Below, one piece after another: positions 1 to 12,969 of a stretch of DNA of 64,000 nt. The notes below the pieces were generated by a model, which had not been told where the DNA came from, made no database searches, and saw only the letters and a program-made list of their open reading frames with translations. Made by a program: the position numbers and the translations under genes. Numbering within the stretch: position 1 is the first letter of the stretch; each line of letters starts with the position of its first letter. Origin of the DNA: Combretum micranthum (lineage: Eukaryota > Streptophyta > Magnoliopsida > Myrtales > Combretaceae); assembly GCA_024138025.1 (NCBI GenBank), contig JAMXBD010002822.1, forward strand, positions 95,554 to 159,553, read 5' to 3'.

Positions 1-680
1 ATTGATGTAGGTAATTGTCCGTTAAAATACCTTTAAATAAAGTGATAATCCTAAAATGAGAAATCATTGATTTTCTTGTATACTTAGTCTCTCCTGAACA
101 AGTGGGTCATTAAGTAATTGTCCTTTAACCCTAAAAAGAGGGCGTAAATCTTTTACCTATTTGGATTCCAGATCATCCAAGCTTATATCTATTCATTTGT
201 TTGATTGTTGCATTACATATGATTTGTTAATAAATTTACTTGATGTGTAATATATCTGGTTATTCATTGAGCCTGTAGTTTTGCTCACACTCTTGAAGAC
301 TTTTCAGGTTAACAGTACGACTTTGGCTTATTTCATCCAGGAGCATGATTCCGGTAAGAATTTATAAGCTGGAAGATTATGGCTTATCTGGGATAAGTTG
401 TCTATTTTTATTTCTTAGTTATAAGTTAGTTAGTATTTGAAATATCGGTTTATGTATTTGGAGACATATAGAATAGGAATATGGTTTGTAATATTAAATT
501 ATTCGAGACTTGTGATGATAAATATTTTACTAATTTAGGACTTACATGTATTTATCATTTTTTATCGATGTAAATAAAAGATCCTGTTGTTTGAAAATAT
601 GTTACCCCTGCAGGTATAACTGGTAATAATATACATATGTGGATTGTATAGTACTACTAGAGTACTCTTGGGGCGTGACA
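1..680 (+). mobile_element. 3' part of a long Ty3/gypsy-type LTR, cut by the window edge
   Basis: The segment ends in ggggcgtgaca at 670-680, the same terminus found reverse-complemented (TGTCACGCCCC) or directly in the complete solo LTRs of this window. LTRs of Tekay/Del-type chromoviruses commonly end this way. Its upstream text is only loosely related to the other copies here, so it is a diverged subfamily. The 5' part lies outside the window. The DNA after 680 begins tttctggtgtaa, only faintly like a Met-tRNA primer site, so I cannot tell a full element from a solo LTR. Confidence 0.5.
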
Positions 681-1711
681 TTTCTGGTGTAATTTATCCT
701 CTCTCTCTCTCTCTCTCTTTATATATATATATAATATAAACCCACATTGTTATATACATTAAAGTGAAAAGGCACTTGGTGTACATTTTATAGGTATTGT
801 TGTGTATCTTAAAGATTAAAGACAGGGATTTGTAGTCTTAAAATATATATTATGCTTATTAGTTCTTCCAATTCAAAATTAAAAGGAAAAAAAAAAAAGA
901 AATTCAAATAACTATCATCATCCATTGTGACAAATGAATGAATGATTAAGGATTGCCAATTGGTTTACTAAAGCATCCAAATTGTTGCTTCTGAGAAGGT
1001 TGCTTAGACTTAAAGAATTATGTAATGTTGAGTCTAGCTAATGCTATTAAGTATGATTACTTGCCTACACATCAATGCTCTAGGTCTCCACTGATTAAAA
1101 GAGGTTTTTTGTTTTTATTTTTTTTTCTATAACCAACTATGACAAGGTTGCTACACAGGTTCTCTTGTTGAGAGTTAAGAGTCACTATATATTTGTCAAA
1201 TATCTTTGTTAATCGGTTGGTTTTTTCTCAAACATACTTAAGAAACCGTGCTTCTATTAGAAGAAGAAATTTGAAAATTAAAAACTTAAATTAGCGAACT
1301 GAACCAAACCATTTTCTATGGTTTGAAAAAATATGAACTGAATTGTATCGTTTGGTTTAATTTAATAGAAAATCGAATCCTAATGTTAGGTTTAATTTTT
1401 CCAATAGTTAACCAATATCGAACGCATTATGTTCAACACTAGAAGGAAAAAAAAAAAAAGACAATCTCTACATAGAAATTCATGGCAATGAGGGCTATGC
1501 AAGCATTAATATAGATTTGAGTTATTGAGCTAGTAATAGGATATGGGGAATTAGCTCCATCTTTTAGGACAAGCAAAGATAATTTAACTTAGTATGCTTG
1601 AAGTAAAGGTTGTTATTAAGGCTACCATGCCCATCTCATTCTCTCCGAGGCATGCCTATGCCCCATAAAAAGATGGTTATAGTTCTTGAACCCTTCAAAA
1701 ATTTATAGATA
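681..1711. other. AT-rich stretch without recognisable gene
   Basis: It holds a (CT)n run at 700-718 followed at once by (TA)n to 736, and poly-A runs near 888 and 1447. No coding frame, RNA gene or element terminus could be supported. Confidence 0.6.
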
Positions 1712-2060
1712 ATTACTGAGACATTTTTGGCATTTTTGTCTCACTCATGTTTAAATAGATATATGTATCTAAGTTATATATATAGATATACATGTATCTA
1801 TGTCCTAGGGTTTTCATAGGAGAGAGGCTAAAAATACTTTCGAGAGTCTTTTTTATCAAGAAACACTCAAGATTTTGTGAGATTGGGAAATCCTGAATTT
1901 CTTCCATCTTTGTACACATTTCTTCAATAGTGTCACTCTTTTGCTTCCATTAGTTTTTGCACTCTTATTGGAGTTTTTCTAACATAAATCTCCTATGCCA
2001 TTTTCTCTTCTTCTATCTTTTCATTTAATCATTTTATGCTATTGATTATAACTAACCTTT
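1712..2060 (+). repeat. Direct repeat, copy 1 (copia-type LTR R/U5-like)
   Basis: Closely similar to 3100-3450 in the same orientation. Shared landmarks are tatctatgtcctaggg, aagaaacactcaagatttt, cttcaataatg/gtg, and a run resembling the plant copia U5 pattern (gtttttc..ataaatct..). A TATA-like stretch lies at about 1765-1790. I infer two 3' halves of the same LTR type; neither outer boundary nor TSD is clear. Confidence 0.4.
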
Positions 2061-2819
2061 TGATGATCAGAAGGTTCAGGTAGCCTAGAAGTCCAGACCA
2101 TTATGCAAAGGTTTGAACCTTTTGAGCATCAAAATGCCAGTTTACTATAAGACTATGCAAAGTTCTGAACCTATTGCAACTTTTTCAACTAGTCATTGGA
2201 TGTTTAATGTTTAACCATTTGAGATGGTTTTTGGGGCAATGGTTAGGATTTTTAGGAAGCTTATTAATACAAATGTCTAGGTAGTTGGAGGAAAAAAAAA
2301 ATAGTACTTATAAATTGCATTTAAATCTTATAGATACTCTTTTAAAGCTTATATTATAATTTGTGTTATTTTGTGTAAGTAAGAGAAAATAAGTGCTGTG
2401 CCATTAGTTCTTAAGCTTGTTATTTCTTACAAGGCCTACACAAGTTTGTGAGTGATAAGTTGTAGAATCTTGAGTTGTGTCTAATTGCTTGAGAGGCTGT
2501 TGTAAAGGCACAACTCAGGTGTGTTGTTGTGTTAGTGGTTGTTGTGGTGTAACTCCTCTCGAAGCATTGGTTGTTGAATTGAATGAAAGTGTGTAAAGTC
2601 CTCATTGAGTGAGGCATTATTGTGGAACGTAGAGACTATGGATTGGACCGAACTCTACGTTAAATCTAAGTGCAATCTTTTATGACCCTCATTCTTTATA
2701 TATTATATTTTAATTGTTGTTACTTATTTTGTTGTTGTACATCATTTAGGCCTTAAGCTTTAATAATAATTAATATTAGTTATAATTCGTTACTTGTTAG
2801 GTGTTAATTAGTTTCAACA
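2061..2819 (+). mobile_element. LTR fragment with R/U5 motif and a possible primer-site junction
   Basis: accgaactctacgttaaatc at 2647-2666 is the kind of R/U5 text seen in many plant LTRs, and a related run (minus strand: ccgaactccatgttaaatct) sits in the LTR-like parts of the tandem copies. The segment starts with gatcagaaggttcaggt, also LTR-like. It ends caaca at 2819 followed by attagcgcccaca, which resembles a degenerate primer-binding site. No coding region follows, so this is a relic. Confidence 0.4.
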
Positions 2820-3099
2820 ATTAGCGCCCACAAATCCATCATATATGTTGACAAAAATGCTTCCAAGTGACAAGTTCAGCTTATGTTTGGACTTGATTTT
2901 TGTTTCAAAGAGATCAATATAGGTCGTGGTGGCCTCTTTAGCAAGTGAAGACTCATTGTTTTTATGTTGTTTTGGCCACTATTTTGTATTTATGTACTTT
3001 TACTCATTTTTTATGTATTTATGAGAGTTTATTGCCTATTAGTATATTGTGTTTTAGGTGGAGTTACGCCTCAGGGTTGCGACGTAGAAATGTGGTGAC
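2820..3099. other. Internal-region relic or unrelated spacer
   Basis: Follows the primer-site-like junction. No gag-like frame of useful length is visible; the longest plus frame (2945-3145) has no recognisable motif. Confidence 0.4.
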
Positions 3100-3450
3100 T
3101 TATTCAGATATTTTTAGCAATTTTGCCTCACTCATATCTAAATAGATTTATGTTTATCTAAGTCATATATATATATGTATGTATGTATCTATGTCCTAGG
3201 GTCTTCATAGGAGAGAGTTAAAAACACTTTTAAGAGTCTATTCTATCAAGAAACACTCAAGATTTTGGAAAATTAGGTAATCATAAATTTCCCTCATTTT
3301 GTACACCTTTCTTCAATAATGATAGCTCTTTTTCACTTGCTCGTAGGTTTTCCACTCCTATTGCAGTTTTTCCCATGTAAATTTCTGGTATTGTTTACTC
3401 TTTTTTTATCTTTTTATTCAATCATTTTATGATATTGATTATTACCAATC
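3100..3450 (+). repeat. Direct repeat, copy 2 (copia-type LTR R/U5-like)
   Basis: Partner of 1712-2060 with the same landmarks, including tttttcccatgtaaatttctgg, close to the U5 motif of many plant copia LTRs. It runs on to ttaattctaaca near 3473, a plausible LTR terminus (..CA). Copy 1 lacks that last stretch. Confidence 0.4.
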
Positions 3451-3473
3451 TTTAACCCTATTAATTCTAACAA

Positions 3474-4028
3474 TATATCTCTTGATTGAGTTGAATTATC
3501 AAAGTGATATATGATAAATGTTTGTTCTAAAAATTTATAAATACTTAAAAATGCATAACCGTTTGACTATTTAGAAGAGATTAAAGAAATATTATTTTAT
3601 CGTCGGAGCTATGTTCTCGAAGATCATGTAGCTATTTAGATAAAGAGCAAGTATGAGGCAAACGCTCTACGCTCATTTATTCACAGCTGTCTACTCCTTT
3701 CTTGACCTCTAATAAGCTTGTCCCCATTGCTCCCTATCTCCTCCACTTTCTCTAAAGTCTTTTAAATTTTGATGCACTGATTGAGAATGCAATTGGTGAT
3801 GAGCGGTTATAAGGTATCCAAGATCTAAAAAATCTTATAAGGTTTTGATGCAAGTTTATGATAATAGTTTTAAAATTATAAAGTTTTGAGTCGGATTTTA
3901 ATTTTTAGGCATAACTTGATAGAAAAATAATTCTAATAAAATAATGTAATTATATTTTTAATAAAGATAATTCTGCTAGTCTATATCATATTGCTTATTA
4001 GTACACACATACTTATCTCTAGTCTCTC
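3474..4028. other. No feature seen
   Basis: AT-rich sequence up to the left end of the tandem duplication. No frame, RNA gene or terminus could be supported. Confidence 0.5.
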
Positions 4029-4860
4029 TTTATAATATTAATAATATGCTATTGGTGATTTAAAACATAATACCCATCTTACATTCTTTATTGATTTTAA
4101 ATTGAAGTAAAGGCAACAATAATTATTATTGTCATTGAATTATTATTTGCTTACTGGGTTGTGCTTTAGATATTAAAAGCGAGGATTCATGCAAGAGATG
4201 GGGATCTGGCAAGGTATTAGGAAAACAGGAGGGGGAAAACAACAACTGCGGAAATGCGGTTAGTCGTTGCACGTCGAATTTTAAATTGCATTGACACATG
4301 AAATTAATAATGGGTATTTTTTCTTTTTTTTTCTTATTGAAGTACCGGCATCGGGATGGCTGGAAATTTTCCATGAAAGTGTGAAAGGAAAGAAAAAAAG
4401 AGCGTGTCTGCGTATATAAGGATTGGTAACAGGTAGTTTTCGAATATAAGTATTCAGGCAGGAGCGTAGTGGAAGTCCGTGGTGATCTTCGAGATAATCA
4501 TATTTTATTGACAAAAGGACGTATGATGAATAGTCCCTCGTGTTGATCGTTTGAGCCAAAAGTATGTTAATTTTTATTGGTCAAATTTGTAAAATTTTTC
4601 CTTTTGTACTTTTAGTCTTAAACCTATTATTCCTATTTGACTTTTATAAAATTTAAAATTACTTGCGAATAAGTAATAAGTACATGGCTACAAACTTAAA
4701 AAAAAGAACCTAAATACAAATGAGATAAATTTTTAGTGTACTATTATAATATTAAATTGCATCTTTGAAGAGGAATTTGATATATTTATACATAATCTCA
4801 TGTACTAATTCATGTGTTAACTCGTGTAAATAATAAAATCTTGTTTAGTAGATATGAGTC
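4029..4860. other. Left block of copy A, unassigned
   Basis: Matches the left block of copy B. It includes the uninterrupted site tatgatgaat at 4522-4531 that received a 313-bp insertion in copy B, and the region near 4630 that received a second one. No conserved protein motif is evident. Confidence 0.5.
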
Positions 4861-5173
4861 GGTGATGGATGCGTGAAAGCTCGCGAGGACGGCTTAAGAG
4901 CTCCAAGGATACTGATAGCGACAATTTAGAACAATATAGGGAAGTCACTAATTTAAATTTGGCAGGTTTATTCCCTTGATTTTTCTGATTTTTAATTATT
5001 AATTTGTTTGATTAATATATATAATAATAATAAAAAAATTAAATATATATTTTTTAAAATAGTCTCTAATTATAAAATATAATGGTGTTGAGAAAAAGCT
5101 AAGAAAATTGTATGACTGTCTAAATAAAAGTTACATAAATATAAATTATATAAAAATAATTATCAAAATACCG
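4861..5173. repeat. Segment inverted relative to copy B
   Basis: The reverse complement of 4861-5173 matches 14676-14985, while both flanks are colinear. The edges carry short inverted words: tcggtgatgg at the left and ataccg at the right. Confidence 0.8.
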
Positions 5174-5392
5174 TTCATATGCACCACCAGCCACAATAAA
5201 AAACCTTACAAAAAGTTGTGGAAGGTCGTGACCAGATTTGAAAGTCATGCCAAGAAGAAATCCATAGAAATATCAAAGTTATCGGACTTATCCATTTTAC
5301 TAGATGAAATAAAATTGTAATGAGTAATTATTACTAAGCAATTACATAGAGTTATAATAGGCTGTGAATGAATAGATATTATACTATTCACC

Positions 5393-5660
5393 CACACATT
5401 TGGTTTACTAGAATATAATAAGATTAAAAAAAATTATAATTTTTTATTTTATCATTAGGAGTATTTTTGAAACAAAATATACTTTGTGGTTAGGAATTGC
5501 CATTTCTTCATGAAAGGGAAAGAGTGAAGATTTCTTATTTATTTTGCATTACATGTAATAAACATTCCTTTCATAAAATTTTTCACAAACCAAAAATAAA
5601 TATTCCATGATAATAAAAATTGAATACTAATTCTATTTCAAGTGAACCAAACATGCTATT
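5393..5660. mobile_element. MITE-like element, copy A
   Basis: Inverted ends can be recognised: acatttggtttactagaat at the left and the complement of agtgaaccaaacatgc at the right. The equivalent element in copy B lies at about 15190-15462, so it predates the duplication. No convincing TSD; family unassigned. Confidence 0.35.
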
Positions 5661-5819
5661 AGTGTAATAAATTACTAATATATTATTCACTTAAGTGAAT
5701 TAAAATAAAGAATAGCCGGTGAATTAATAACAAAAGCACCTAAATGCCTCTTGTATATATATTTACAAAACTTCCTTATTTGGTAACATATATTTTCAAG
5801 ATATATGATAAAAAAAATA

Positions 5820-6124
5820 GGGTCAATGTCACAAACGTTACCTGAATTTTGATAAAATGTACAATTATATACCTAAACTTTAAATTTGATCAGTTTAGTA
5901 TCTGAACTTTGAAATTGGTAAATTCCGTACCTAAAAAAATTTTTCATACACACCAATAGTACTTCTATTAAGTTTTTTTAGATACAAAATTAATCAGTTC
6001 CAAAATTTCTTAAATATTAAATTGATCAATTTGAAAGTTTAGGTACAAAATTGATCAATTTCAAAGTTCAAGCACCTAATTGCATATTTTGTCAAATTTC
6101 AGGTACCATTTGTGAGCTTATCCC
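5820..6124. mobile_element. MITE with long terminal inverted repeats, copy A
   Basis: The left end gggtcaatgtcacaaacgtt and the complement of the right end (gggataagctcacaaatggt) form a TIR of about 50 bp, and the interior carries further diverged repeats of the same text. A run of about 9 A/T bases flanks each side, compatible with the 9-bp TSD of Mutator-like elements. Also present in copy B (15613-15917), so the insertion is older than the duplication. Confidence 0.6.
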
Positions 6125-6172
6125 AAAATATATATATTAATATATGTGTCAATAATTCTAATGCATTAGTAC

Positions 6173-9100
6173 TTAAGTAAAGCACTTTCTAAGGTTATCA
6201 GTATTCCATGTTCTAGGTATTGGTCATCTATCTAACACGTCATAATAGATTCCATTACCCAAATTCTCCATAGCTTAGATTAGGTCTTTCCCAGTAAGGT
6301 CCAGCTTTTCCTGACCTTCTCTAATACCTATGTTAACTTATTTTCGATAAACAAGGTCACCTGATTGAAACTCTTGTGTTTGACGTTTTAGCTGTAGTAG
6401 CGAGCAGCTGTAAACCCAAGTTTTCCTAGTAGTCAAGTGAACTTCGGAAACCGAAAAACAAAACCCTAAACCGGATTAGTTCAAGCCTTGTGAGAGAAAC
6501 TTAGAAACCCTAGATCCGGTTTCATTCAGTTTCATATCCAAAGAAATTTTATAAAATAATTTAATTTAAATTATTGTTTTAAAGTATATTTCAAACCATA
6601 GAAAGTTTTAATTTCAGAAAAATTTCTATTCCGGGCCTTCCTAAGCCTTTTTACGGAAAAGCGAGCCCCAGGACTAGAAACTCAAAAAAATATTCCGGAA
6701 TATTCTTTAGAACTGAAATTTTATAAGGATTCAAACATATAATTTTTATAATTTTTCGGGCTATAAAAATTACAGTTATAGCCTTTTTCCCGTATTTTCT
6801 TTACTACAGGTAAAGTAGATGTCTTGTCTACTATTTACCACTATTCACAAGTACAACCTACACTACATACTACCATGCCTAGTCTTACATCCTTACAACT
6901 ACTCATTATATTTTCTTTTCCAAGAAATTTTTGTTTCTTACCAAACTATTACATTTATTACATAAATTAAATTCAAATAAAATCAATTCTATCTCTCTCT
7001 TCTCACATGATGGCCGGTGCAACCCCCCTAATTCCCCCCTCTATTTGTTTTATTTTCTTCTTTTATTAATACAAACAAACCCTAATTTACTTAATATATA
7101 AACTCATTTTCATTCTCTCTCTTCATTTCTACTCTTTTAAAAATTTTTACAAAGCAAAAACTCACACTATTTTCTCTCCTTGCAGTGAGCTATACACCCC
7201 GCCACACACACTCACTTCAAGTTCATTTCTTCTCCATTTCTTCATCAAATATTTCCTTAGGTGATATTTTTAAGCTTTATTACTACTTAATCTTGTAATG
7301 GCAAGATTATTCATGGGTGTTTTCACTTTAAATCCTCACGAGCAAATGCTAGGGATAAGAAAATACTAATATATGAATATCAAGCCATCACAAGAGTAGA
7401 TCTTGTGTTTAATGAGTTTTTATTGAAGTATCATCATGTTCATGCATATAAAAGTAGAGATCTTGCATGAAAAATATATGCTCATGCCTTTATACTCATT
7501 TTCATGCACTATAAGTAGTAGATCTAGCACTTAGACACTCATATTATACTTGACATTCATGTTCATATAGATATTTTTTGTTTTCATGCATTAATGCTCA
7601 TAAATATTTAGTCTTGTATATATAAATGTGATTGTTGGTAGATCTTTATGAAGATAAGACCAAGAACTCGAAAAGAAAAGGTTTTTGTTAGAAATGTCCA
7701 AAAGAAAATTCGTATGACTTTCAAACCCTATTTTAAAAACCTTTGGAACAACTTTGAAACTCATGTTTTATATGAAAAATGGAAGGTATAAGTAATAGAT
7801 ATCATTAATTCATGATTTTTATAAGTTGAAATGAGTTTGGATGAGAGTAATGTGTAAAATAAGGAGTATGATCAAGATGGAAAATTTTGAGTTAGTAGTC
7901 AACTTGTAAAATTCGTAACTTTGGATAATGCCTATGTAAACACCTATTATTCAAACTCAAAATGAATGTTTTATGTGTTAAATGAAGTCCTTAGGTAGTG
8001 GATATAGCAAAGTCTTGAATTTTAATGCATTACACAAGTTTTCTCAAATGAATCATTCAAAAAAGTGGATTTTCTAAAATTCAGATTTTTGAGAAAAGCC
8101 TACTTAAAAACATATTTACAAAGTGAAAAATGTAAAATTTTATGTAGAAATGAAGGTCTTGGATAGTATAGATGATGAAGACTCATTTTTAATTAAGATA
8201 ACTAAGAATTTTTAATAATGGAATCCAAAACACTAGTGAGATGTCAAAGTTAGAAAATTGGATTTTCAAGAAATAGTTATTGTTAGAGTCTTGTAAGATT
8301 TAGGAGTTCTCAAAGTTTCCTTTACCAAAAATCATCAAGATCATGCATACATTGGACTCATCACATGTCATTCATGTTAGGAACTCATTCATATTTTATA
8401 TATACTTGAATCATCAACTAGATACATTTTAAACAAGTGCAAAACAATTTTTCGAAAATGGAAATGGTTGCTGATCAGATCTGATCCTTCTGTTTCGTGA
8501 CCTAAATGTTTTCAAAAATTGGAAATAATATTAGAAATAGATAGATCTTTCGAAGTAGGTATAAATCAATATAAAATTTGCGAAACTCCGAGTTAAAATG
8601 ACTAAGTTATGGCCGTTTTAAGTTGGAATTTCCGTAAATAGCAAGAATCACGATTTTGTTTAGTTTTGATACATAGCTTGGATTAGTTAAGTGATGAAGT
8701 ACTCATTAGGATATTATTCTTTGGTAGGTGATCTTGAGACCGACGAATCCCTACCACCCGATTATTATTACTAAAAGACCGGCGTACCATGGTTAAGTGA
8801 ATATCACTTTCAATTTCAATTATTGCTTGTGATTGTATTGATAGCTGCACTAGTTACTTAGCCAAGATAAAATGAATATGCATGATGGGTTGAATGGGAA
8901 TTATAATGTCTGCTGTTGTTATGTGAAGTTGAGCTTAAAGAATATCGAAGCCGGGTGATAAATCATTGCTTGTATAGATGAGTTAGGACTGATTGTCTGC
9001 GGATATTGCTTGATCACCTAAAAGAACTGGTATAATTGATTATTCGATATTGAAGATAAAATTGAACTCATTCATAACACGATGGGGATGGAGCATTAGC

Positions 9101-11600
9101 ATTTGTTGGTTTTTCATGATCCATAAAACGAATATAAGTTGATTAATCGTGATCCATAAAACGAATATATGAGTTGGTTGACCGTGAGCCTAAACGACGT
9201 CGTACCGCAGGATTCGTTAATCTGCTAACCCGAGATGGAGGTCGTAAGTCCATCTACATATGATTTTCGACTGGTCATATGTTGTTGAATTCACGTGTTT
9301 GATGCATACCATTTGACTGATTAATCACTTGCTTAATTGTTATGTTTTAATTGCGATATGGAAGTTTTCACTCACTAAGCTAGTGTAGCTTGCCCCTATA
9401 GTTTTTATTTGTTGCAGCACGAGTTTATTTGGCTTAGGCTAAGGTAGGCTATAGCTCAGGTACAGGAGCTAGGAGTTTCTTATAGAAGTTGCATTCGGTT
9501 TTGTTTAAACTTCCATAGGAAACCAAAAGACTCTTGATGACTGTAATAGACCTTTAATATTCTTTTGCGGGGGAATGCCCCTTAGACTTTGTAACTTTTA
9601 TGTATGCGTTTTGATTTATTATCTAATGCTATAGAATGCTGTAATAAACCTCTTAACTCCATTGAATAGAGTATTCTATTGTCGTAAAGGGATGCCTTAC
9701 ATCTATACAAGACTCCCAAAAGACTCGGATTGTAATTCGAGAGTCTTATATGGCATGAGGTGGACTGTTACGTTTAGGATACCCCTCTGGGGCGTGACAG
9801 CAGCCTTCTTTCATCAATCTTTGTGTGACCTTGTCACGAATTTCTTCAATAGCATCTAAGTTAGCCTTGACTCGTATCTTGTTTACCATTATTTAGAAGT
9901 CTTATGTCCATGTGGTTGGAAGCTCTAGCTTAATAGGTGGACTCATTTATGTACCAAATGCCATTTAGTAGGGGGTTTCTTTGGTAGATGTCCTATGTGT
10001 AGTCCTATAGCCCCGTAACAAATTGGGTAGTCGTTTTGACGAACTAAAATTGTCTCAATCAACCATTTTCTTCAAGCTCTTAGTAATTGCCTTGTTGATT
10101 TCTTTGACTTGGTTGTTCATTTGTGGTAGGAGATAGACATATATCTTTCCTCGATGTAGTTGTACTAGTAGAATTCTTTGAATCTATCGTTGTCAAATTG
10201 GATGCCATTGTCAGTGATCAAGATGCATGACACTTTGAACCTACACAAGATGTTATTGATCACAAATGATTCAGTGCATTTTTTTGCTAATATTAAAGAT
10301 TGCTTGGGCCTCTGCCCATTTAAGAAGTAGTTGACCACTATTATGATGTTCTTCTAGCTCGTGGTTCTAGGGAAGGGTTCGAGTATATCAATTCCCATAA
10401 GGCAAATAGCTGCAAACTAGTCAAGGTCTACAAGTAGTTGCTCAGGGCATGCACCGTTAGGGGTGTGATTTTGCAATTGAGAGCATAATTTGTCCAGCTT
10501 AGTAGTGTCATGCTTCATGGTTGGCTAGTAGTAGCTAAGCTAAAGTGCCTTCACATAGAGCGTCTTGCCCCTGATGTGATTGCTACAGTCGCCTCTATGC
10601 AAATCTTATAGAATTGAGGGAGCTTCATCTAGTCGAAGGTATCTACGATATGTCATGTTCTGTCTATGTTGGTATGTAAGATGTTACATATTATGGTAAA
10701 GTTGGCTAGGGGGTACCTTAGCTTTCTAGTTTCTTTTTTGTTGCTTGAGATAACACCATTCCTGAGATACTTCTCAATGGGGTTCATTTAACAAGGTTAT
10801 GTTGACGTTTCCCCTATTTCAAGAGTCCCATGGCATTCATTATTAAGAGTGCACCCCAAAAAACTCCCAATCCATTAGGTTAGCTAGTGGGAGGCTAATA
10901 GCTGTAAACCTATATGGCTTATTGGCCTCTATGTTGTTTACTGAAGGAATTTTAGGGATGCTCCAATTACTGAAGTCCAGGGACAGGGATCAAACAATTT
11001 CCAAATATTTGACCATTTCATCCCTTTGAATTTCACATTCACCTTTGAATTGTTGGACAACTAATTGTAAGTCGGATAACAACTTCAAGTTGTCTATGTT
11101 GACTTTAGTAACAAGTTTGAGGCCAACATTAAGTGGCTTATATTTGCCATGTTGTTATTGACTTCAAATTTGAATTTGAGTACAAAGTAGATCTTCAAAT
11201 TATATGGATCTTACATGATAGGGGCGACTTTGCATCTTTCTTTAGTAGAGGATCCATTGACATGGAGGATTTACTCTTGTTTTCCTTCTTCGAGTAGGTC
11301 TTTAAGAGGCCTGTATATTCAGCCACAAAATCTGCTAAGACTTGTGCCTTAATGGCATTCCAATTTTTGAACTGTATACCATATGCACTGGGTTCCAGTG
11401 CATACTTCATCATACGTCATAAGGTGTCGTGTTTGTGGAGGATGCTGCAAAGTGGATGGTCGATTAAGATCGTGACTTGATGGTTTTCAAAATATTACCT
11501 AAGCTACATGGCTAAAATGACAACTGCTAAAGCAAATTTCTCAACTTTAGGTACCTTTCTGTGGGGCCATGGAGGATATGGCTTATTGAAACAAAATAGA
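6173..11600 (-). pseudogene. Decayed Ty3/gypsy pol: RNase H and integrase (copy A), Tat-like
   Basis: Read on the minus strand, order RNase H then integrase. The tether/RNase H part lies at about 11195-11600, with a recognisable QVLADFVAEYTG motif; pieces resembling the conserved VEKFAL region precede it. The H2C2 zinc-binding part is at about 10440-10660, the integrase core at about 10060-10250 with an S/T-DNG.QFDN-type motif, and post-core text continues to 9805. The integrase C-terminal end is at 6173-6408, where RTWNTDNLRK precedes a TAA stop at 6173-6175. A solo LTR (6409-9799) splits the C-terminal part. Stops and frameshifts run throughout, so no protein is made. The wording of these motifs is typical of the Tat lineage, with no chromodomain visible. 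Copy B holds a parallel relic. Confidence 0.75.
6409..9799 (+). mobile_element. Solo LTR, long-LTR gypsy family (3,391 bp)
   Basis: Starts tgtaaaccc and ends ggggcgtgaca. The 5-bp TSD gcagc is at 6404-6408 and 9800-9804. Copy B has the uninterrupted site (agcgagcagccctcag, near 16185), which proves insertion after the duplication. Orientation follows the LTR ends and a TATA-like aatatataaactc near 7093, followed by a CT-rich leader. No gag or pol is present. The LTR contains the hairpin at 8593-8621 and the terminal dyad at 9766-9799. Confidence 0.92.
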
Positions 11601-12969
11601 AAAGGGCGACTGAATAGTTATGCTTATACGAAATCGGAAGCTACAAGGCAAGTTTTTAAATTGATTTTAAGCTTACTTAACCGACTATTATCTCTTTTTC
11701 TAATTTTACCCAAGTCATGTAATTATAACAATAATAATAAAGGGATAAGGAAAGGAGAAGATCACACCAGATTTAACATGGAGTTCGGCCCAACCCCTAG
11801 TCTCTATTAGAGGTAGGCGAGTGGGTTAAACGGGCCAACTCAGCCCGGCCCACTTTGGCCCATAGGTTAAAGGGGCCAAAAAATTTTGGCCCACTTTAAA
11901 AACGGGCCAAAATTGCCTGACCCTAACCCAACCCACTTTAGCCCGTGGGTTAAACGGGCCAGCCCACTTTTTGACCCTTTTAACCCACTTACATATTTTC
12001 TGAGTTAAATGGGCCAAGTTGACCCATTTAACTTATTTATACTAATTAAATAAGATATATAAATAAAAAAGAGATTTTATAAGGTTTATATATTAATGAT
12101 TAATTTCATTATTATTTTAATTACTTTTTATATAAAAATAAGTTTTCTAAAATAACTTATTAGATAATATATTTCATTTAAATAATAATAAATATATTTT
12201 ATAAAATTTTATGATGCATGTGTATCAATTTGTCATTCTTTGTATTATTAACACATAAATTTAATCTCAAGTATAAAAAATCTCAAGAATAACCTTCATT
12301 AATATATATTTACCCTATAATTATTTATTTTATTTTTATAAAAGTGGGTTGGTGGGTCAACCCACTTAACCCGCGGGCTAGCCCACTTTGGCCCGCGGGT
12401 TAAGTGGGTTGAGTAAAATTAACCCACTTTTAAACGGGCTAAAAAAAGCTGGCCCTAACCCGTTTTTAAAGTGGGTTAAACGGGCTGGCCCGCGGGCCAT
12501 AGCCCATTTGTCCAGCTCTAGTCTCTATGGTCTACAAATTGCCTCACTCAAGGAGTATTTCACACATTCTTTCAAAACAAAACCTCACAAAGAAGACTTC
12601 ACAAATGCCTCAACAAGAGGACTTCACTAATGCCTATATCATGTAGGATTTCATACAAATGTCTAAACACATGAGGACTTCACCTATTGCCTCAAACAAG
12701 AGAAGACTTCACTAAAGCATTCAAACAAATTACAAACAAATATGTGATTAGTGTCTTATAATATTTGCATACAAATCTCACTATGACACTAATCACATTT
12801 TCACTTAACTAATACAAATGAGAGAGTATTTTGACATAATATCAACTTATTAAGCTCTATTCTCCGACATAAAATTACCCTAAACACTCTATTTATAAGC
12901 TCTCAAAACAAACTAGCCGTTGCACCTTAAAATAGCCACCATCAATTGGATTTTAAAGTCTCTAATGAC
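11601..12969 (-). mobile_element. LTR-like segment (copy A), interrupted by a hAT MITE
   Basis: Read on the minus strand from tgtcattagagac (12970): a TATA box (tataaata, plus 12890-12897), then direct repeats of a word like gaggacttcac.aatgcct, then R/U5-like text ccgaactccatgttaaatct near 11790-11770. Copy B has the same at 21240-21848. The end of the duplication coincides with the apparent LTR terminus. Only this one LTR-like block is present per copy, directly abutting RNase H, so gag and RT are missing. Confidence 0.5.
11808..12520. mobile_element. hAT-superfamily MITE (713 bp)
   Basis: Terminal inverted repeats: left tagaggtaggcgagtggg; right end, complemented, tagagctggacaaatggg. The 8-bp TSD gtctctat lies at 11800-11807 and 12521-12528. 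Copy B has the empty site (cctagtctttgtggtc, near 21409). Many direct and inverted copies of gggttaa.cgggcc-type words fill both ends, around an AT-rich core. It has no transposase. Confidence 0.9.

Larger units (their letters stand above)
4029..12969. repeat. Tandem duplication, copy A
   Basis: Homology with copy B (13022-21848) starts at ttataatattaataatatgc and ends at taatgac. Removing the solo LTR (6409-9799) and the hAT MITE leaves a backbone of about 4.8 kb. It carries, left to right, an unassigned block, a MITE, a minus-strand gypsy RNase H-integrase relic and an LTR-like block. By eye the copies differ by many substitutions and small indels, so the duplication is old. Each copy provides the empty site for insertions in the other. 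Confidence 0.85.

Noticed and set aside
1260..1440. hAT MITE suggested by aaccaaacc/ggtttgg words
   Set aside because: No matching inverted ends or TSD could be found.
11826..12630. Short frames on both strands rich in Trp/Pro/Gly repeats
   Set aside because: They are translations of the repeated gggttaaacgggcc words of the hAT MITE.
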